From Ustulina deusta (taxonomy: Eukaryota > Ascomycota > Sordariomycetes > Xylariales > Xylariaceae), in assembly GCA_023159155.1 (NCBI GenBank), contig JAJNNX010000039.1, positions 1-64,000 on the forward strand: DNA of 64,000 nucleotides, written 5' to 3'. Numbering within the stretch: the first letter of the stretch is position 1; each line of letters opens with the position of its first letter. Shown here in pieces: positions 24,801 through 36,256 of this stretch. The notes beneath the pieces are model-generated. The model had not been told where the DNA came from, did not search any database, and was given only the letters and a program-made list of their open reading frames with translations. The position numbers and the translations under genes were made by a program.

Positions 24801-27412
24801 TAATAAGAACTAAAAATATATTTTTTATTATTAAATTTTAGTATTATATTAAACTTTAGTTATAATAATAATAAAATTTCGGATTTTTTTTTAAAACAAA
24901 ACTTTTTTAAATATAATAACTAAAAAAGCAAAAAGCTTTATACTAACTTTATATACTAAAGGTTTTTTTTTTTTAAAATAAAATTAGTTTATTATTAAAA
25001 GTTTTTTATAGTACTATTTAATTAATTTAAATCTATTTTTTTTATAAAATATTAATTATTTTTAATTATTATAAACTTAATTGCAATAAGCTCTTTTAGA
25101 GTTTTTTTAACTAATTGCTTTTATTTATTCTAATAAAAGTAATTCTAAAAGTTTTATATAATTTTTTTAATAATAGCTTAGTTTTTTTTTTTTTTAAAAG
25201 TTATTATATAAACTTTTTTTATTTTAAATTTAGAAATCTTAAGTTTTTTTTTTATTTTTTTAATTTTAGTTATTTTTAAAATAATTATTTTTTTTTAAAA
25301 AGTTGTTTTAATATTTAATAATATTTTTCTAACGCTTAATTATATTAATTTATATTTTTTTATATTTCTAGGTTTATATTTTATTATTTATAGTTAAAAA
25401 GTTTAACTATAATTATTAGCAAAAATTAAACTAATAAAAATAAATTATTTAGCTAAATTAATTATTATTTTTAGGTTTTTATTAAAATATTTTGTTTTAT
25501 TAACTATTTAATACTAATAATAATATTATAACTAAAATTAATAATTATTAATTTTTATAATATATATTAAATATTTATAAACTTTATTAATTATTTTATT
25601 TTAATAGTTATAAAGCTTTTAAAGTTTAGTTAGCCGAACTACTTTTATTTTTAACTATTATTTAATTTATTATATAAATTTATAACTAATTATTAAAAAA
25701 ATATAAGTTTTAATATTATATAAAACTAAAGTTTTTATTTTAATATTATTAATTTATAATTAACTAAATATTTTAAAAATAATTAATTTATTTTAGCTAT
25801 ATATTTTAATTAAAATAAATAAAAAAACTAATAAAAAGATTTTTATTAATTCTATTTGTTTTTTAAGTTAAATAAACTACTAAAGCTATTTTTATTAAAG
25901 TTTTTTTTTACTAATTAAATATTTAAAACTTTAAACTTTTGGTTAAAATAATTAATTAATATATATATTTTTTTTATTATAAATAAAATAGATCTTATTA
26001 TTTTAATAAGCTTTTTTTTTTTTTATAATTAATTTTTATTTTAATTATTTTAAAATAAATATTTTAAAACTTCTAAAGTTAACTAAAAATTAGTAAGCTA
26101 GTTTACTAAAAGTTTAATTATTTAAGTTAGATTTTTGTTTAATTAAATTAATAAGTTTAATTTATTAATAGTTTTTATAAATTTATTTAATATTATATAT
26201 TAATTTAATAATTTTATTAATAAATAATTTATAAAAAATATCTAGATTTATAAAAATTTTATATAAGTTTTTTTTTAAATTTATATAAAAATAGTTCTAT
26301 AATTTATATTTTTATTATAATTTAGCTAATTAATATTTTTAAGCTAAACTATTAAAAATAAAAATAAACTTATTAATATTTTTATTAGTTTTATATATAT
26401 AAATTTAAAATATTTTATAAATTATAACTATTTAATTAAAATTATAATAAACTATTAATAAAACTTAAATTATTTTAGTAATATTATTAAATAGTTTTTT
26501 AATTAAATAAAAACATATTTTTATTAATTTTTTAGTATATTTTTTTAATTAGTTTATAATATATTAAAGTTAGCTATTTTTAGTTCAAAATATAATAATA
26601 TTTTTATTTAGCTTTTTTACTAGTTTATAAACCTAATTATTAAATAAAGCTTTATTTTTTATAAACTTATTAAAATTAATTTTTTATACTTTAGTTTTTT
26701 TAATATAAATAAAGTTTAAAATATTAAAAAATAAACTAATAAAATAAAAAATAAATAAAGCAATAAAATTAAAAAGTTTAAAATTAATATTTTTAAATAT
26801 ATTTTTTATTATTAAATTATAATTATTTTTTAAAAGTACTAAAATAAATATATTAAAAAATTAATACTTTACTTTTTTTATTTATTAAAAAAGTTTTATT
26901 AAAACTAATATAAAATTGCAAGCTTATATAGCTATAATATTTAGTACTATATTTTTAAATATATTATTTATTTTAAATAGTTTTAGTTCTAGTTTAAATT
27001 TTATTTTTTTAAGTTTTAATTTTTTGTTTTTTTTAGATTTTTTTTTAAATATTAGTTTGCTTAAAACGTTTATAAAAAAATTTAATATTTAATTTTTTTT
27101 TTTTTTATAAAATTTTTTTTTTAAAATTATTTAATAATAAAAAGCTAGTTATACTTAAAAATTAAAATTATTCTAATTGTTTAAAAACTAAAAATAAAAT
27201 AAAAATATTTAAAGTTAGGTTTTTTATAAGTTATTAGCTTTTAAATAATATAAAAATTAAAAATTTTATTAAAATTATATTAAAATTAAATTTATATTAT
27301 AAAATATATAACTAAAAAAAAAAGTTTATTTATATTTTATTAATTATAACAAAATAAAAAATATATATTTATTAAATATTTATTAATAAATAATTAGTAA
27401 GCTTAAAGTAAT

Positions 27413-27642
27413 GTTATAATTAGTTAAGTAAAGCTTTTATAGCTAGTTTATTAATATTATAAATAAAGATTTTAAGCTAAAAAAAAAAAAAAAAAAAAAA
27501 GTCAGAGTTTATAAAATAAATAGATATAAATTCTATATATATAGCTATAGAGTTAGGTTGGTCCATATATAGATTTTCTATCTTATTGCTATATAGGTCT
27601 AGAGTCTTTGCAGGTCTTGCCAGGCTATACTAACCATTATAC
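27413..27642 (+). repeat. 3' LTR of copy B
   Basis: 230 bp, A-run at about 27480-27500, ends CTAACCATTATAC. Directly followed by the ACTTT duplication and the remaining half of copy A's LTR. Confidence 0.75.
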
Positions 27643-27754
27643 ACTTTATAAATTCTGATTTTTTTCCTTTTTTTTTTTTTTTTAGCTTAGAGTTTTTGTT
27701 TATAGTATTAATAAACTAGCTATAGAAGCTTTACTTGACTGATCGTAACAAATA

Positions 27755-28739
27755 GAACAAAGTGTGATATATTAATTCTATATTATTTAAATCAGGTTAT
27801 TTAAATAAAAACAAGAAAACAAGTAAATTTATAAATAAATATCTAATAAACTATTATAAATAAAGTAGTTTTAAACTATTAATTGAACAGCGAGCTAGGG
27901 AGTCTAGTCCTAAGGCTTTATTTATTTTAGGTTTAAGTTGTCTTATATATTAATTTAAAAAATTAACTATTAAAATAGTGTGAGTAGATTATAGAGGCTT
28001 AATATATATATAAGCCACTAAGTAGTTTTATTTATAAAGGATATAAACACTATAAGCGTTAACTTTTATAAAGAAAAAAAAAAGCACTTGTTTTTTATTA
28101 AATAAACTAAAATAAAAAGTTCTAATAATAATTATTAAAAACACTAAAGTAGCTTTTATTATATATTATTAATCTAGGTGCTATAAAGGCATTATTATTA
28201 CCTACCTAACATAAATATTAAATATATAGTGGTGTAATGCATTTGCTATTAATATAGTATATATAGGTATAGTTATAGGTGCCCTAGAATATATTCCAAG
28301 GTTTGCTTTATAAGACCTAAAAGGGACACAGCATAATTCAGTGAACAACTTGCCTCCACAACTCTATCACAAAATATACATGTTAGATGCAAAGTAAATA
28401 TAGCGGTAAAAAGTGCTCACTGCTACCGCAATGTGTTGTAGCACTGCTAGGTATTATAAATCCTTCTTGATGCACAAGGAGCTAATCATGTAGAATCTGC
28501 TCACGATCATCCACTACTAACAGACAAGACACATAAAGCAGGCTATGTTAGCTGCCCACTCACAATACTAGGAATACTAGTTGCTAATGCAGGCTACCTT
28601 AGCTAACCACCTAATAAATCATACTAGTATTACTTTAGGTATATAGGTGGTATAATATAGTATGTCCCCTGTATAGGTGTATTTATAGAAACAACGGCCT
28701 GCTACCCATGCCACCCATCCAAAGTCTTAACATAGCAAT
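27755..28739. other. Transition zone, no gene
   Basis: Composition rises from AT-rich to normal. No frame or known repeat is recognised. A run of short repeated phrases (GCTAACC/AGCTGCC...TAATA...CTAGT) occurs at about 28540-28625. Confidence 0.4.
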
Positions 28740-29122
28740 AGTTATCAGGCTATCACGGTTTCATTTCACTGTATTCTTTTTCAAGGTGGGTACAATGACG
28801 CCATCTGTCCTGGTGCAATTCTCGAAGTATTGATGCTCTTGATCCAACGTCCTATCTTTGCTGGTGACCATGCAGCCTCGCAACAACCCAATGCCTCAAT
28901 GCTCCCCAGTTACGACATTTGCGAACATATTGATACGTGCCATCGTCTTTTCCAGGTATGTTTAATGGGAGTGTCCAAACCTGATATCAAGTTTTTCGCC
29001 ACGTGCTAACTATAACATGATGTGTTGGATTATCTTCTAAATGATTTTGACAGGATTAGCAGGAAGACTATATTTATAGATGGGTTAAATCCTGTACCAG
29101 ACAGTGCATTGAATGATAGCCT
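28740..29122 (+). pseudogene. Exon-like relic of an unidentified gene
   Basis: A frame open from about 28740 to 28955 reads GGYNDAICPGAILEVLMLLI and PSYDICEHIDTCHRLFQ. An intron with donor GTATGT (28956), GCTAACT branch site and CAG acceptor (29053) leads in the same phase to DYIYRWVKSCTRQC. That second piece has stops at 29057-29059 (TAG) and further TGA/TAG before a GTAAGG donor near 29123. The TAGs fit CAG changed by C-to-T. It looks like a regulator-type protein but no family is recognised. The exon reading is inference from splice-signal fit. Confidence 0.35.
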
Positions 29123-29454
29123 GGTAAGGTGTGTACCCCTATGCTGGGATCACTCGGGTCATCTGCACCTGGGCGAAGCCCCTATCGAGAAAGCTCAGCC
29201 TGCAGCATTGAGATCTAGCCAATATCAGGACTGAGTGCGTCCCAGTTGTGATCAACTTTTTCTATATTGTCAATGGTGTCCGCATAATATTCCTATCTAT
29301 ATTGGGTGGGCAGCAAGACCTCCTTGTTTATTCTTAGTGGAACTACATAGGCGTTGTGTTAATCTTTCAACTCGCCCAAGAAGTTTATTTGAAAATATAG
29401 AATAAAAAAATAAAAAAATAACCACTTGGGAGTTTATTAAAAGGGCTGTAATAA

Positions 29455-30960
29455 CTTTCCGTCTCAGTCTTGCTGGACCTTAGTGAACAGCAAAACTAGA
29501 TCCTTGACCGCCAGCTCAATGGCCTTCTTTCTCAAGAGCATATCAATAAGAAAAGCATTCTCAAGTACACAACACTATAAGACCAGGTTATACATTCCAT
29601 TAGTTTTGTTGGTGCTATACTGGGCGGTGTTCTAAACCCTCTCATAGGAGTAACTAAGCATCCAGTTCATCTGATTAGTGTGCAATAAGCGCTAACTTTA
29701 CACAGGTCATATATAGTTAGCTTATGGGTGTCTTTAATAACTACACGGGGTCCTTGTTGCCTGCTTCAAAAACGCAAAAAAGACTAGTCACCTTTTCACT
29801 TTATTACATATATGTTGCCATTGCAATATTTGTGCTGTTATATTTATCTACTGTCGGATTCTACTATGTCGGGGAACAAGTAGCGCGGTCCCTGCGCAGA
29901 GCCTATCTCAAGGCCATTCTCTGTCAAAACATGGCATTTTTTGACACGCATGAGCCTGGGGATATATCTGCATGCATCATGTCCGATATGGGCACTATAT
30001 AAGAAGGCATCACAAGTAAGATCTCTATTGCGTTCACAGCAATGGCAACTTTTGTTGCCGCTTTTGTTATCTCCCTCCTCGAACATTGGAAAATAGCCCT
30101 GATACTGAGTCCAACTTTCGCATTGATGGCAATATTCGGTGCTCTCACTAGCACTCTAGCTGTAAAGGCCCGGATAAAGGCCAAGCCTGCCAGCAACAAA
30201 GCTGTTACTCTATCCCAAGAGGCTCTATTGTCTATGAGACATGTCTTTGCATTTGGATTGCAGGAACATCTCGCGGGGAAGCATGGGTTATATTTGGAAA
30301 GTGCTGGAAAACTCAACATGAACGCTCAGAATGTCATTTCCCTCTTCATCGCTTGGACGAATGCTGTGCCGATTCTGGTGTTCGCTCTATGTTTTTGGGT
30401 GGGATCTATATTCCTTGTTCGGGGAGAGGTCTCCGCAGGTCAGATCACAACGATAGCTCTCGTGGTGAATATAGGCGCATTCGCAGTTCTTAGGATTGCC
30501 CCTTCTGCACAGGCACTTGTCTCTACTGTTTCCAGTGCTGCCGTTGTGATGGGACAGATGACACGACGCTCCACACAGGACTCGTTTGACCCCGCGGGAG
30601 AAATGTTGAAAGACTTAAAGGGGAACATCGAGCCTCGTGGAGTAAGTCTTGTGTATCCTCAACGGCCAGACCATCTGGTGATGGACAACATCTCTTTCCA
30701 GTGTCCAGCGATGAAAACTACCGCTATTGTAGGCGCTTCAGGAAGCGGGAAAAGTAGTGTTATAAACCTCTTGCTACGATTTCATGAACCCATTTGTGGA
30801 GAAATATGTGAGCTTGAATAACCCCCCCCTCCAACCCAAACAAAAGAAAGTGTACTATCCCAGGTCAACAGAAATGAACTTTCAACTATGCAGTCAAGGT
30901 TGGGTTTCTCCCCTCACGTCACCCAGTCAATAGAAGTACTTTTGAATACAGCTTATAGTT
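29455..30960 (+). pseudogene. ABC-B (MDR-type) transporter relic, N-terminal half
   Basis: Homology to full-size ABC-B exporters is clear. Order: linker (YTTL-DQVIHSISFVGAI), first TM helix, intron 29650-29705 (GTAACT...GCTAACT...CAG), VFNNYTGS loop, TM helices from 29780, coupling region FFDTHEPGDIS, further TM helices, then NBD1 with the strand VYPQRPD and Walker A GASGSGKSS (30732-30758). A second intron (30808-30863) leads to remnants (TFNYA, KVGFL). Four in-frame stops at 29497, 29578, 29718 and 30000 each replace an expected Gln codon. The Q-loop, signature motif, Walker B, the whole second half and a clear start are missing. Such pumps export drugs and toxic metabolites at the plasma membrane; this one cannot work. 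Confidence 0.85.
29650..29705 (+). other. Intron in ABC transporter relic
   Basis: 56 bp, donor GTAACT, branch site GCTAACT 12 bp before acceptor CACAG. Its removal joins NPLIG to VIYS in frame at the site where related transporters read NPLMxVVFG. Confidence 0.7.
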
Positions 30961-33192
30961 CTCCCACTACCAGCTACTTAACACTTAGGTACACTCCGAC
31001 GAACTATAATAATGACTCAAATCAATATGACCTGCAGGTGTACACCACCACTAACCGCTTTTCGACTATTACCTCAAGGCTCTCAGGATTCTCTACCGTT
31101 CTATTTGCGATTTTGTTGTCCATCCGCGGGTCTCCGTTGCGCTCATTGGTCTCAATCTCCACAAGACCCGGTTCATGACCGGTGCTGATCCTTACCTCAC
31201 ACATCTCGAGCACTCCACATCAGTGTAGGCTTCCAAACACAGCTTTTCGAGGAGCCCGGCCCCTTTCTTCTCTTTGCCGCCTCTTTTCTTCAATAGGCGG
31301 AGCAGAAGTCAAGATTTAGCTGGCAGTCATCGACACGTTATCGTTGTGCGTAGTGGCACGGTCCCTTGGCAGCTCTTGCGGCGTGCGCGCATCTCATTAA
31401 AACGGCTCTCCACTCTACGAAATCTTGCACCCCCACGTTTCCTACGCCCCCTCAGCAGATAGATCTAAGAAACACCAATAGATGACTCACCTGGCGGAAG
31501 ATTAGAGAGCAAGGCTGTCTCGAAATCCTTCAGAAGTCTTCCCTATTTGCTCGGCTACGTGAGTCTCGAAAGGATTTTGTCATACACAATTCTGAACATC
31601 TCAGCACGCACCCGGTGTGTGAGGGACACTTCTTGGACAGGACTCATGTTCTAAACGGGCTAAAAGCCGGTCACTGTTGTGTTTTCCAATGCCAGGCGGC
31701 ACTAGATCATTCTTGAATGTGTCCTTTGCCATCCTATGTATAGAGTTCCGAAGCTGTGAGAACGGGCTGCGTTGGTCTGACTAACGTATTGCGGGGGCTA
31801 CTGTTGGTCTCAGACAACAGAATGATTGCAGGGAGAGAGGTAGTAGCCGGGACACTATCTAATCCTGCCCTGATCACGGCCCGTGCCGCGCTCAGGAATC
31901 CTCCCTTATCCTGATGTCAGAATGTGGTGTTCGGAAATCCGAGTCGTGTATAAAGCTGCCTACTGGCTACCTAGAAGGCAACGTGCATATCGCCTGGACA
32001 AGTCAGACCATGCTGTTCCATCTTAGTCGCGTTACTTTTTATGACAAACCGGTCTCTCGTAGGTCAAAAAACCACTCCGAGCCCTTATTAAGACATGGTC
32101 TCACTTGTACAATGCAAAGTTATGCGTTATTACAGTAGGTGAACTATATTGTGTATTGCTAAACTGTTCTTTGCAGGCGAATATGGTAGCGTGACTGTGG
32201 TCCAGAGCCCCGTCTTGACATTCCGAAGGATTGATACGTGGAGCTGGGCTGCGAGATAGCAAGAGGCGAGTTCAGTACCTCGTCATAAAAGCCGATACCT
32301 TCGTCAGCCGTTAACCTGCTAAATTGTGCCAAGGCATGCAAATACACTTTGGGCAGTCTGTATTACGTTAGCCAAAGACGTTTTTGCGTGATCCCTCATG
32401 TGTAAAAATCGCCAGCCCAATTCCCCACAGGTTTTTTTTTCTCTGTCTTGTTCAAGTGAATATAGATTTCTTGGCGATAATCTAATGTGTTAGATATCCA
32501 GACAGCTCTGGGCACATTACTATCGATGGGAACATGCATAGTTTATGCGACTGAACAATAACAAAGAGCGAACTTCCATTACCGAGCTTGTATCGATGCA
32601 GACACCGGTCCAAATTGTGCTGGATCGAGATCAATGGCGGTTTCTGCAGTATTACGTGTGCTAGTACCATTTGCCACGGCCTGTCTTCGTCCATGTTGGA
32701 TTCAAGGAGAGGAGGAAAGCAGACAACATGCAAGCCCAGCCACTGTTTGGATCCAGAACATAGTGCCAGGCAGGAGATGTAACCCACCTACTAGAATCAC
32801 ATGGGCATGATTTGGCTCTCAAGGTTAGTAGAAAGCTAAATATTAGTAGGTCTCGGAGTAATAGATCTTTGGGAACAACCGAGAGCCCTTGCCTCCACAA
32901 ATCCATCATTTTCAGTGGCGCTACCCAACATGTAATACATGTGCGTGTCCATATCCGAAGCTATGTCGGGTAGGTATGCCGATTATCGCAGAGGTGACAA
33001 CCCGACTCGAGACGGCAGTATATCAAGGTCTACTCTCCCGCTCAAGTTCTCGCTCTTATCGCTTAGGCCAGGTCTCACTACGATACAATTCATACTCTAA
33101 ATTCCAACTTCTTGTTTAGTTTCAAACTATTACAGACTATTGTTCAGCTACCTTCAGCATCGTCGTACCGCAAAGTCTCTTCCTGCTTCAAA
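30961..33192. other. Unassigned DNA of normal composition
   Basis: About 2.2 kb between the transporter relic and the lipase. Several short frames occur on both strands (for example 32482-32787 minus, 31022-31213 minus) but none shows a recognisable motif, a good start or splice-linked partners. It could hold a decayed second half of the transporter or another dead gene. Confidence 0.4.
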
Positions 33193-34325
33193 ATGGGCGA
33201 CAATTTCAACTTTGACATATTCCAACAGATCTACTGCCTCTCCTTTGTCGCAGGTAGTGTTGGAAGTATGGAAGGGTCAGAAGCAACCCTTCAAGCGAAA
33301 ATGAAGCAAGCTTTGGCCAAGACTCTTCCAGAATTGACAGGCAGCTGGACCCTTTCCTGGGGCCCTAGAGTCTATAAAGAACAGACCCCAGAATCGTCTA
33401 AAGGGGGTCCGGATAATGTATGGTTTGCGGCCGTCGATGATACTCAAAAGGTCTGCGTTGTTGCCATTGCAAGCACGGCATGTAATTCTCCAGCAGACCT
33501 CCATCAAGACCTGGATGTCACGCATGTTGTTGAATTCAATACCTGGGTCAAGCTGTGGAGTCCTCAAGGCATCCTCAGCCTACATGTACCACTCCGAACC
33601 CAGACATCAGTCCTCAGCCTCCCTACTGCGCTAAAGGAACTTGCGATGGCGTGTGGAATATAGTGAACAATGTCAGCACGGAACCCGGTGAAGGCACACG
33701 TATCGACCAATACTTGAGAGGCTTGGACTCAGGTTATACTGTTATTTTTACAGGTCACAGCCTCGGGGGAGCCCTGGCGCCAATCGTTGCATTGGGGTTG
33801 GTTAAGGCGAATCTGACTGGCAACAACGACGTGAAGGTTCTACCATCCGCTGGTGTTTCCCCTGGAAACGACACGCTTGCCGCCAAGTATGCCGCAGCTT
33901 TCCCAAAAGACCCTTCAGCGGGCACAGGCTACCGTGTGTACAATACGGACTATTATAACGTATTCGACATTATTCCCCAGGCTTGGTCTATCAGACCCAA
34001 GGATCACGACAGAAATTTGAACAATATTCTAGACAATATAGTTCACTGCACTGGGAATTTCCTACCTGACGCCGAGACCTTTTGGAATAAGGCCATTGGG
34101 GCATCGTACTGCTCCCACATAACGTACACCCCTCTTCCGGGGGAGAGTTTCACTGGCCGAACACAACCTCCCACTGAGGTTAACGATTGGTTAGAAGTGG
34201 CAGAGTATGCGAGGTATGGGCACGTTTTTGACTATTGGGATGAATTAGGAATCCGGGAATTCATAGAGGGTTGGGAGAGTCGGATTCGGAAGGGGGTAAA
34301 GGCTCGGGTTCCTTCCTCTACTTGA
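33193..34325 (+). CDS. Class 3 (fungal) lipase / alpha-beta hydrolase
   Basis: Two frames form one lipase of about 353 residues. The first (33193-33546) gives MGDNFNF..., the VWFAAVDDTQKVCVVAIA strand and VVEFNTW. The second (33618-34325) gives GTCDGVWNIV, the nucleophile elbow GHSLGGAL (33753-33770, Ser about residue 166), SAGVSPGN, Asp about 235 in YNVFDIIPQAW, and His about 320 in YGHVFDYWDELGI. All three catalytic residues are present at family spacing. They can be joined by a 71-bp intron 33547-33617 (GTCAAG...CTCAG); the donor is poor, so a one-base frameshift near 33570-33580 is the alternative. No signal peptide, so it is probably intracellular or unconventionally released. The start ATG at 33193 lies after a plausible leader. 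No RIP-type stops. Confidence 0.8.
33547..33617 (+). other. Possible 71-bp intron in the lipase
   Basis: The only GT-AG pair of usable length found that shifts the frame by the required two bases. Donor GTCAAG is weak and no strong branch site is seen. Confidence 0.4.
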
Positions 34326-35829
34326 GAATGCTATTCAATCATCACCAGGAGGAAACGAATGTAGCTCTGCAATTTTTCATTTCCTTTTTCCACCCCCTAA
34401 TAATTGTTCAACACAAGATACAAGATTATCACACTGGGATTCCTGCCGATTATCCTTCAACAGGGCTCGCAATAACAACCATGATATAACTTTTTCTTAT
34501 AGATTTCAATATACTCTACTTGGTTTTCTAGTTTTTTATTGCACTATAATATGAACATTAATAGCGAGCCCCCCCCCTCTTCTTTTTTTTTTTTAGTCCG
34601 TCCCCGTAGTTCTACCCCGTATCTCGAGCCCTCTCAACAAGCGTACCATTGATTAGCCGGTAATTTGAACGAGTGCTAGCGGTAACACCTGCCGCAAGTC
34701 GACGTTGGCGGTTTGAAGAGAGTGGGTGTAAGATTGGTATTGCCGTATATGCCGCCGGCGCGACCGCGTGCCGGCGATCAACACGATTCGTTCACGGGTT
34801 CTCTGCTGCCTTCTTAGCACTGCAAAATACAGTGCCCAGTCACCCTAGTACGCGCAGCGGTCCTTCCGTTCGCTGCAGTCGCTGAAGCCCGTGCCGTCGA
34901 AAACGCGGTTCACCAGGTTTTAGCATTGACTCTCATGATCTCACGGAAGTGTGGAGTTGCGATCAATCCCTTGGATCCACTTCTTCGGGATAATTACTTG
35001 ATGTTAAAGTCATAAAGGGAAGCTTCCATCATCATCTATCATAACAAGAGTATTCAGAAGGGTAGCAACTCGTCAATGCGCAGATATTAAGCGTGAGCTC
35101 TAATTGGACAAGCTTTTTACACTGTGTCACGGTGTTGCGGGGAGATAATGCCCAATGTAAACGATACAAGAACAATATGGCTTGCGGCGCATATAGACAT
35201 GATATAATCAAACCCTCCACAATAGAAAGTGTCCGAGGGCCGTCGCCTACTGAGAACATATCTATCTTTGTTTGCCTAGCTAACTGTGTTCAAAATCATA
35301 AGGAAGGCTGCGTTGCAGTAGTTCCAAGCCTCCTGGGGGGCATCAGTAGTGGCGAGCCGTCCATCTATTTAACCTAGCATAGTTAGATAGCTGGCATCTC
35401 TGTCTTGGTAGACATAAGGATGATCGATTAACTTTATTCTATACTCGGTATTATCTAGCCTTGAGCAGACTGCTCGAAAAAGATGTTACCATTCACACAA
35501 GACAGCAGCAGTGTGGAATCTAATGCAGGGCCTATATTTGACGAATTGTGAGCGATGTGTGGGCTGCAAGGTGTATGTATTAGTAGGCAGTAAATAATAA
35601 ATCAATAATGAGTTGTAGACACTTTACCAATTCTCCCTGTCAACCTGCCCACCTTCCTCTTTACAACTTTCAACGCAAATCGCTCAACAGGTCACTATCA
35701 CCATCACCATCACACCCAATTTGCGATCTCGTGAAACCAACACACACCACGCCAACACCTTCACAATATAAAAAAATACGGTGTAGGGCCAAGTTATGTC
35801 CCTAAAATAGAAAGCTTTACTTTTAAGTG
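34326..35829. other. Intergenic DNA, no gene recognised
   Basis: Normal to moderately AT-rich sequence. It contains a C-tract followed by a T-tract at about 34570-34595 and a GC-rich patch at about 34690-34880. Short frames on both strands show no motifs. At 35830 the composition falls back to AT-rich. Confidence 0.5.
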
Positions 35830-36020
35830 CTACTGCTATTTTAAATATATTAAAAATTAAAATGCAAGCATTTTAATTTTAGGTTAATTAAGTAGCTAAG
35901 ATTCGGTTTAATTTTTTTAAATAAAAATTTAGCTTAAGCTACTATAAAGCTTATATAGTTATATATATACTTAATACTTATTATTTTATATTTTTTGTTA
36001 GCTTTATTAGCATTATAACT

Positions 36021-36256
36021 GTTACGATCAGTCGAGTAAAGCTTCTATAGCTAGTTTATTAATACTATGGATAAAAACTCTAAGCTAAAAAAAAAAAAAA
36101 AAAAAAAAAAAGTTAGAGTTTATAAAATAGATAGATATAAACTTTGTATATATAGCTATAGAGTTATAAGTTAATTTATATATAAACTTTTTATTTTATT
36201 GCTATATAGGTCTAAAGTTTTTGCAAGTTTTGCTAAAACTATACTAACTATTATAT
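36021..36256 (+). repeat. LTR 1 of the tandem array
   Basis: Starts GTTACGATCAGTCGAGTAAA, A-run at about 36090-36111, ends CTATTATAT. The next bases match the start of the internal region of copy B. Confidence 0.7.

Larger units (their letters stand above)
21634..27642 (+). mobile_element. LTR retrotransposon copy B, complete, nested in the LTR of copy A
   Basis: The best-preserved full copy, 6,009 bp. The 5' LTR (21634-21867) and 3' LTR (27413-27642) start GTCACAATCAG / GTTATAATTAG and end CATAC / TTATAC. ACTTT flanks both sides (21629-21633 and 27643-27647) inside the LTR of copy A, so B inserted after A. The sequence after the 5' LTR (TACCTTCTTTTAAAACC) reads on the other strand as a purine run next to an LTR, so the coding strand may be minus despite the label used here. 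Saturated with RIP-like change. Confidence 0.8.
16557..27749 (-). mobile_element. LTR retrotransposon copy A (inverted), interrupted by copy B
   Basis: Reverse orientation relative to copy 1. Left-hand LTR is about 16557-16773. The right-hand LTR begins at 21524, is cut at 21633 by insertion of copy B, and resumes at 27648-27749, ending GATCGTAAC. Flanking AAATA at 16552-16556 and 27750-27754 is a perfect 5-bp duplication. Without B the element is about 5.2 kb. Its plus strand is A-rich with more C than G, the mirror of the forward copies. No protein can be read. Confidence 0.75.

Noticed and set aside
31022..31213. Minus-strand frame near the end of the transporter relic
   Set aside because: No family recognised, no clear exon neighbours. 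An upstream Cys-containing stretch hinted at a zinc-cluster regulator but the Cys spacing did not fit.
32482..32787. 101-codon minus-strand frame between transporter relic and lipase
   Set aside because: No motif, no good context, and an equally open frame exists on the other strand.
34673..34885. GC-rich 70-codon plus-strand frame after the lipase
   Set aside because: Open because of GC-rich composition; no motif or ATG-context support.
35778..35812. ACGGTGTAGGGCC shared with about 62811 (ACGGTGTAGGGCT), a possible transposon terminus
   Set aside because: Only about 12 bases agree and the flanks do not align, so a common element could not be supported.
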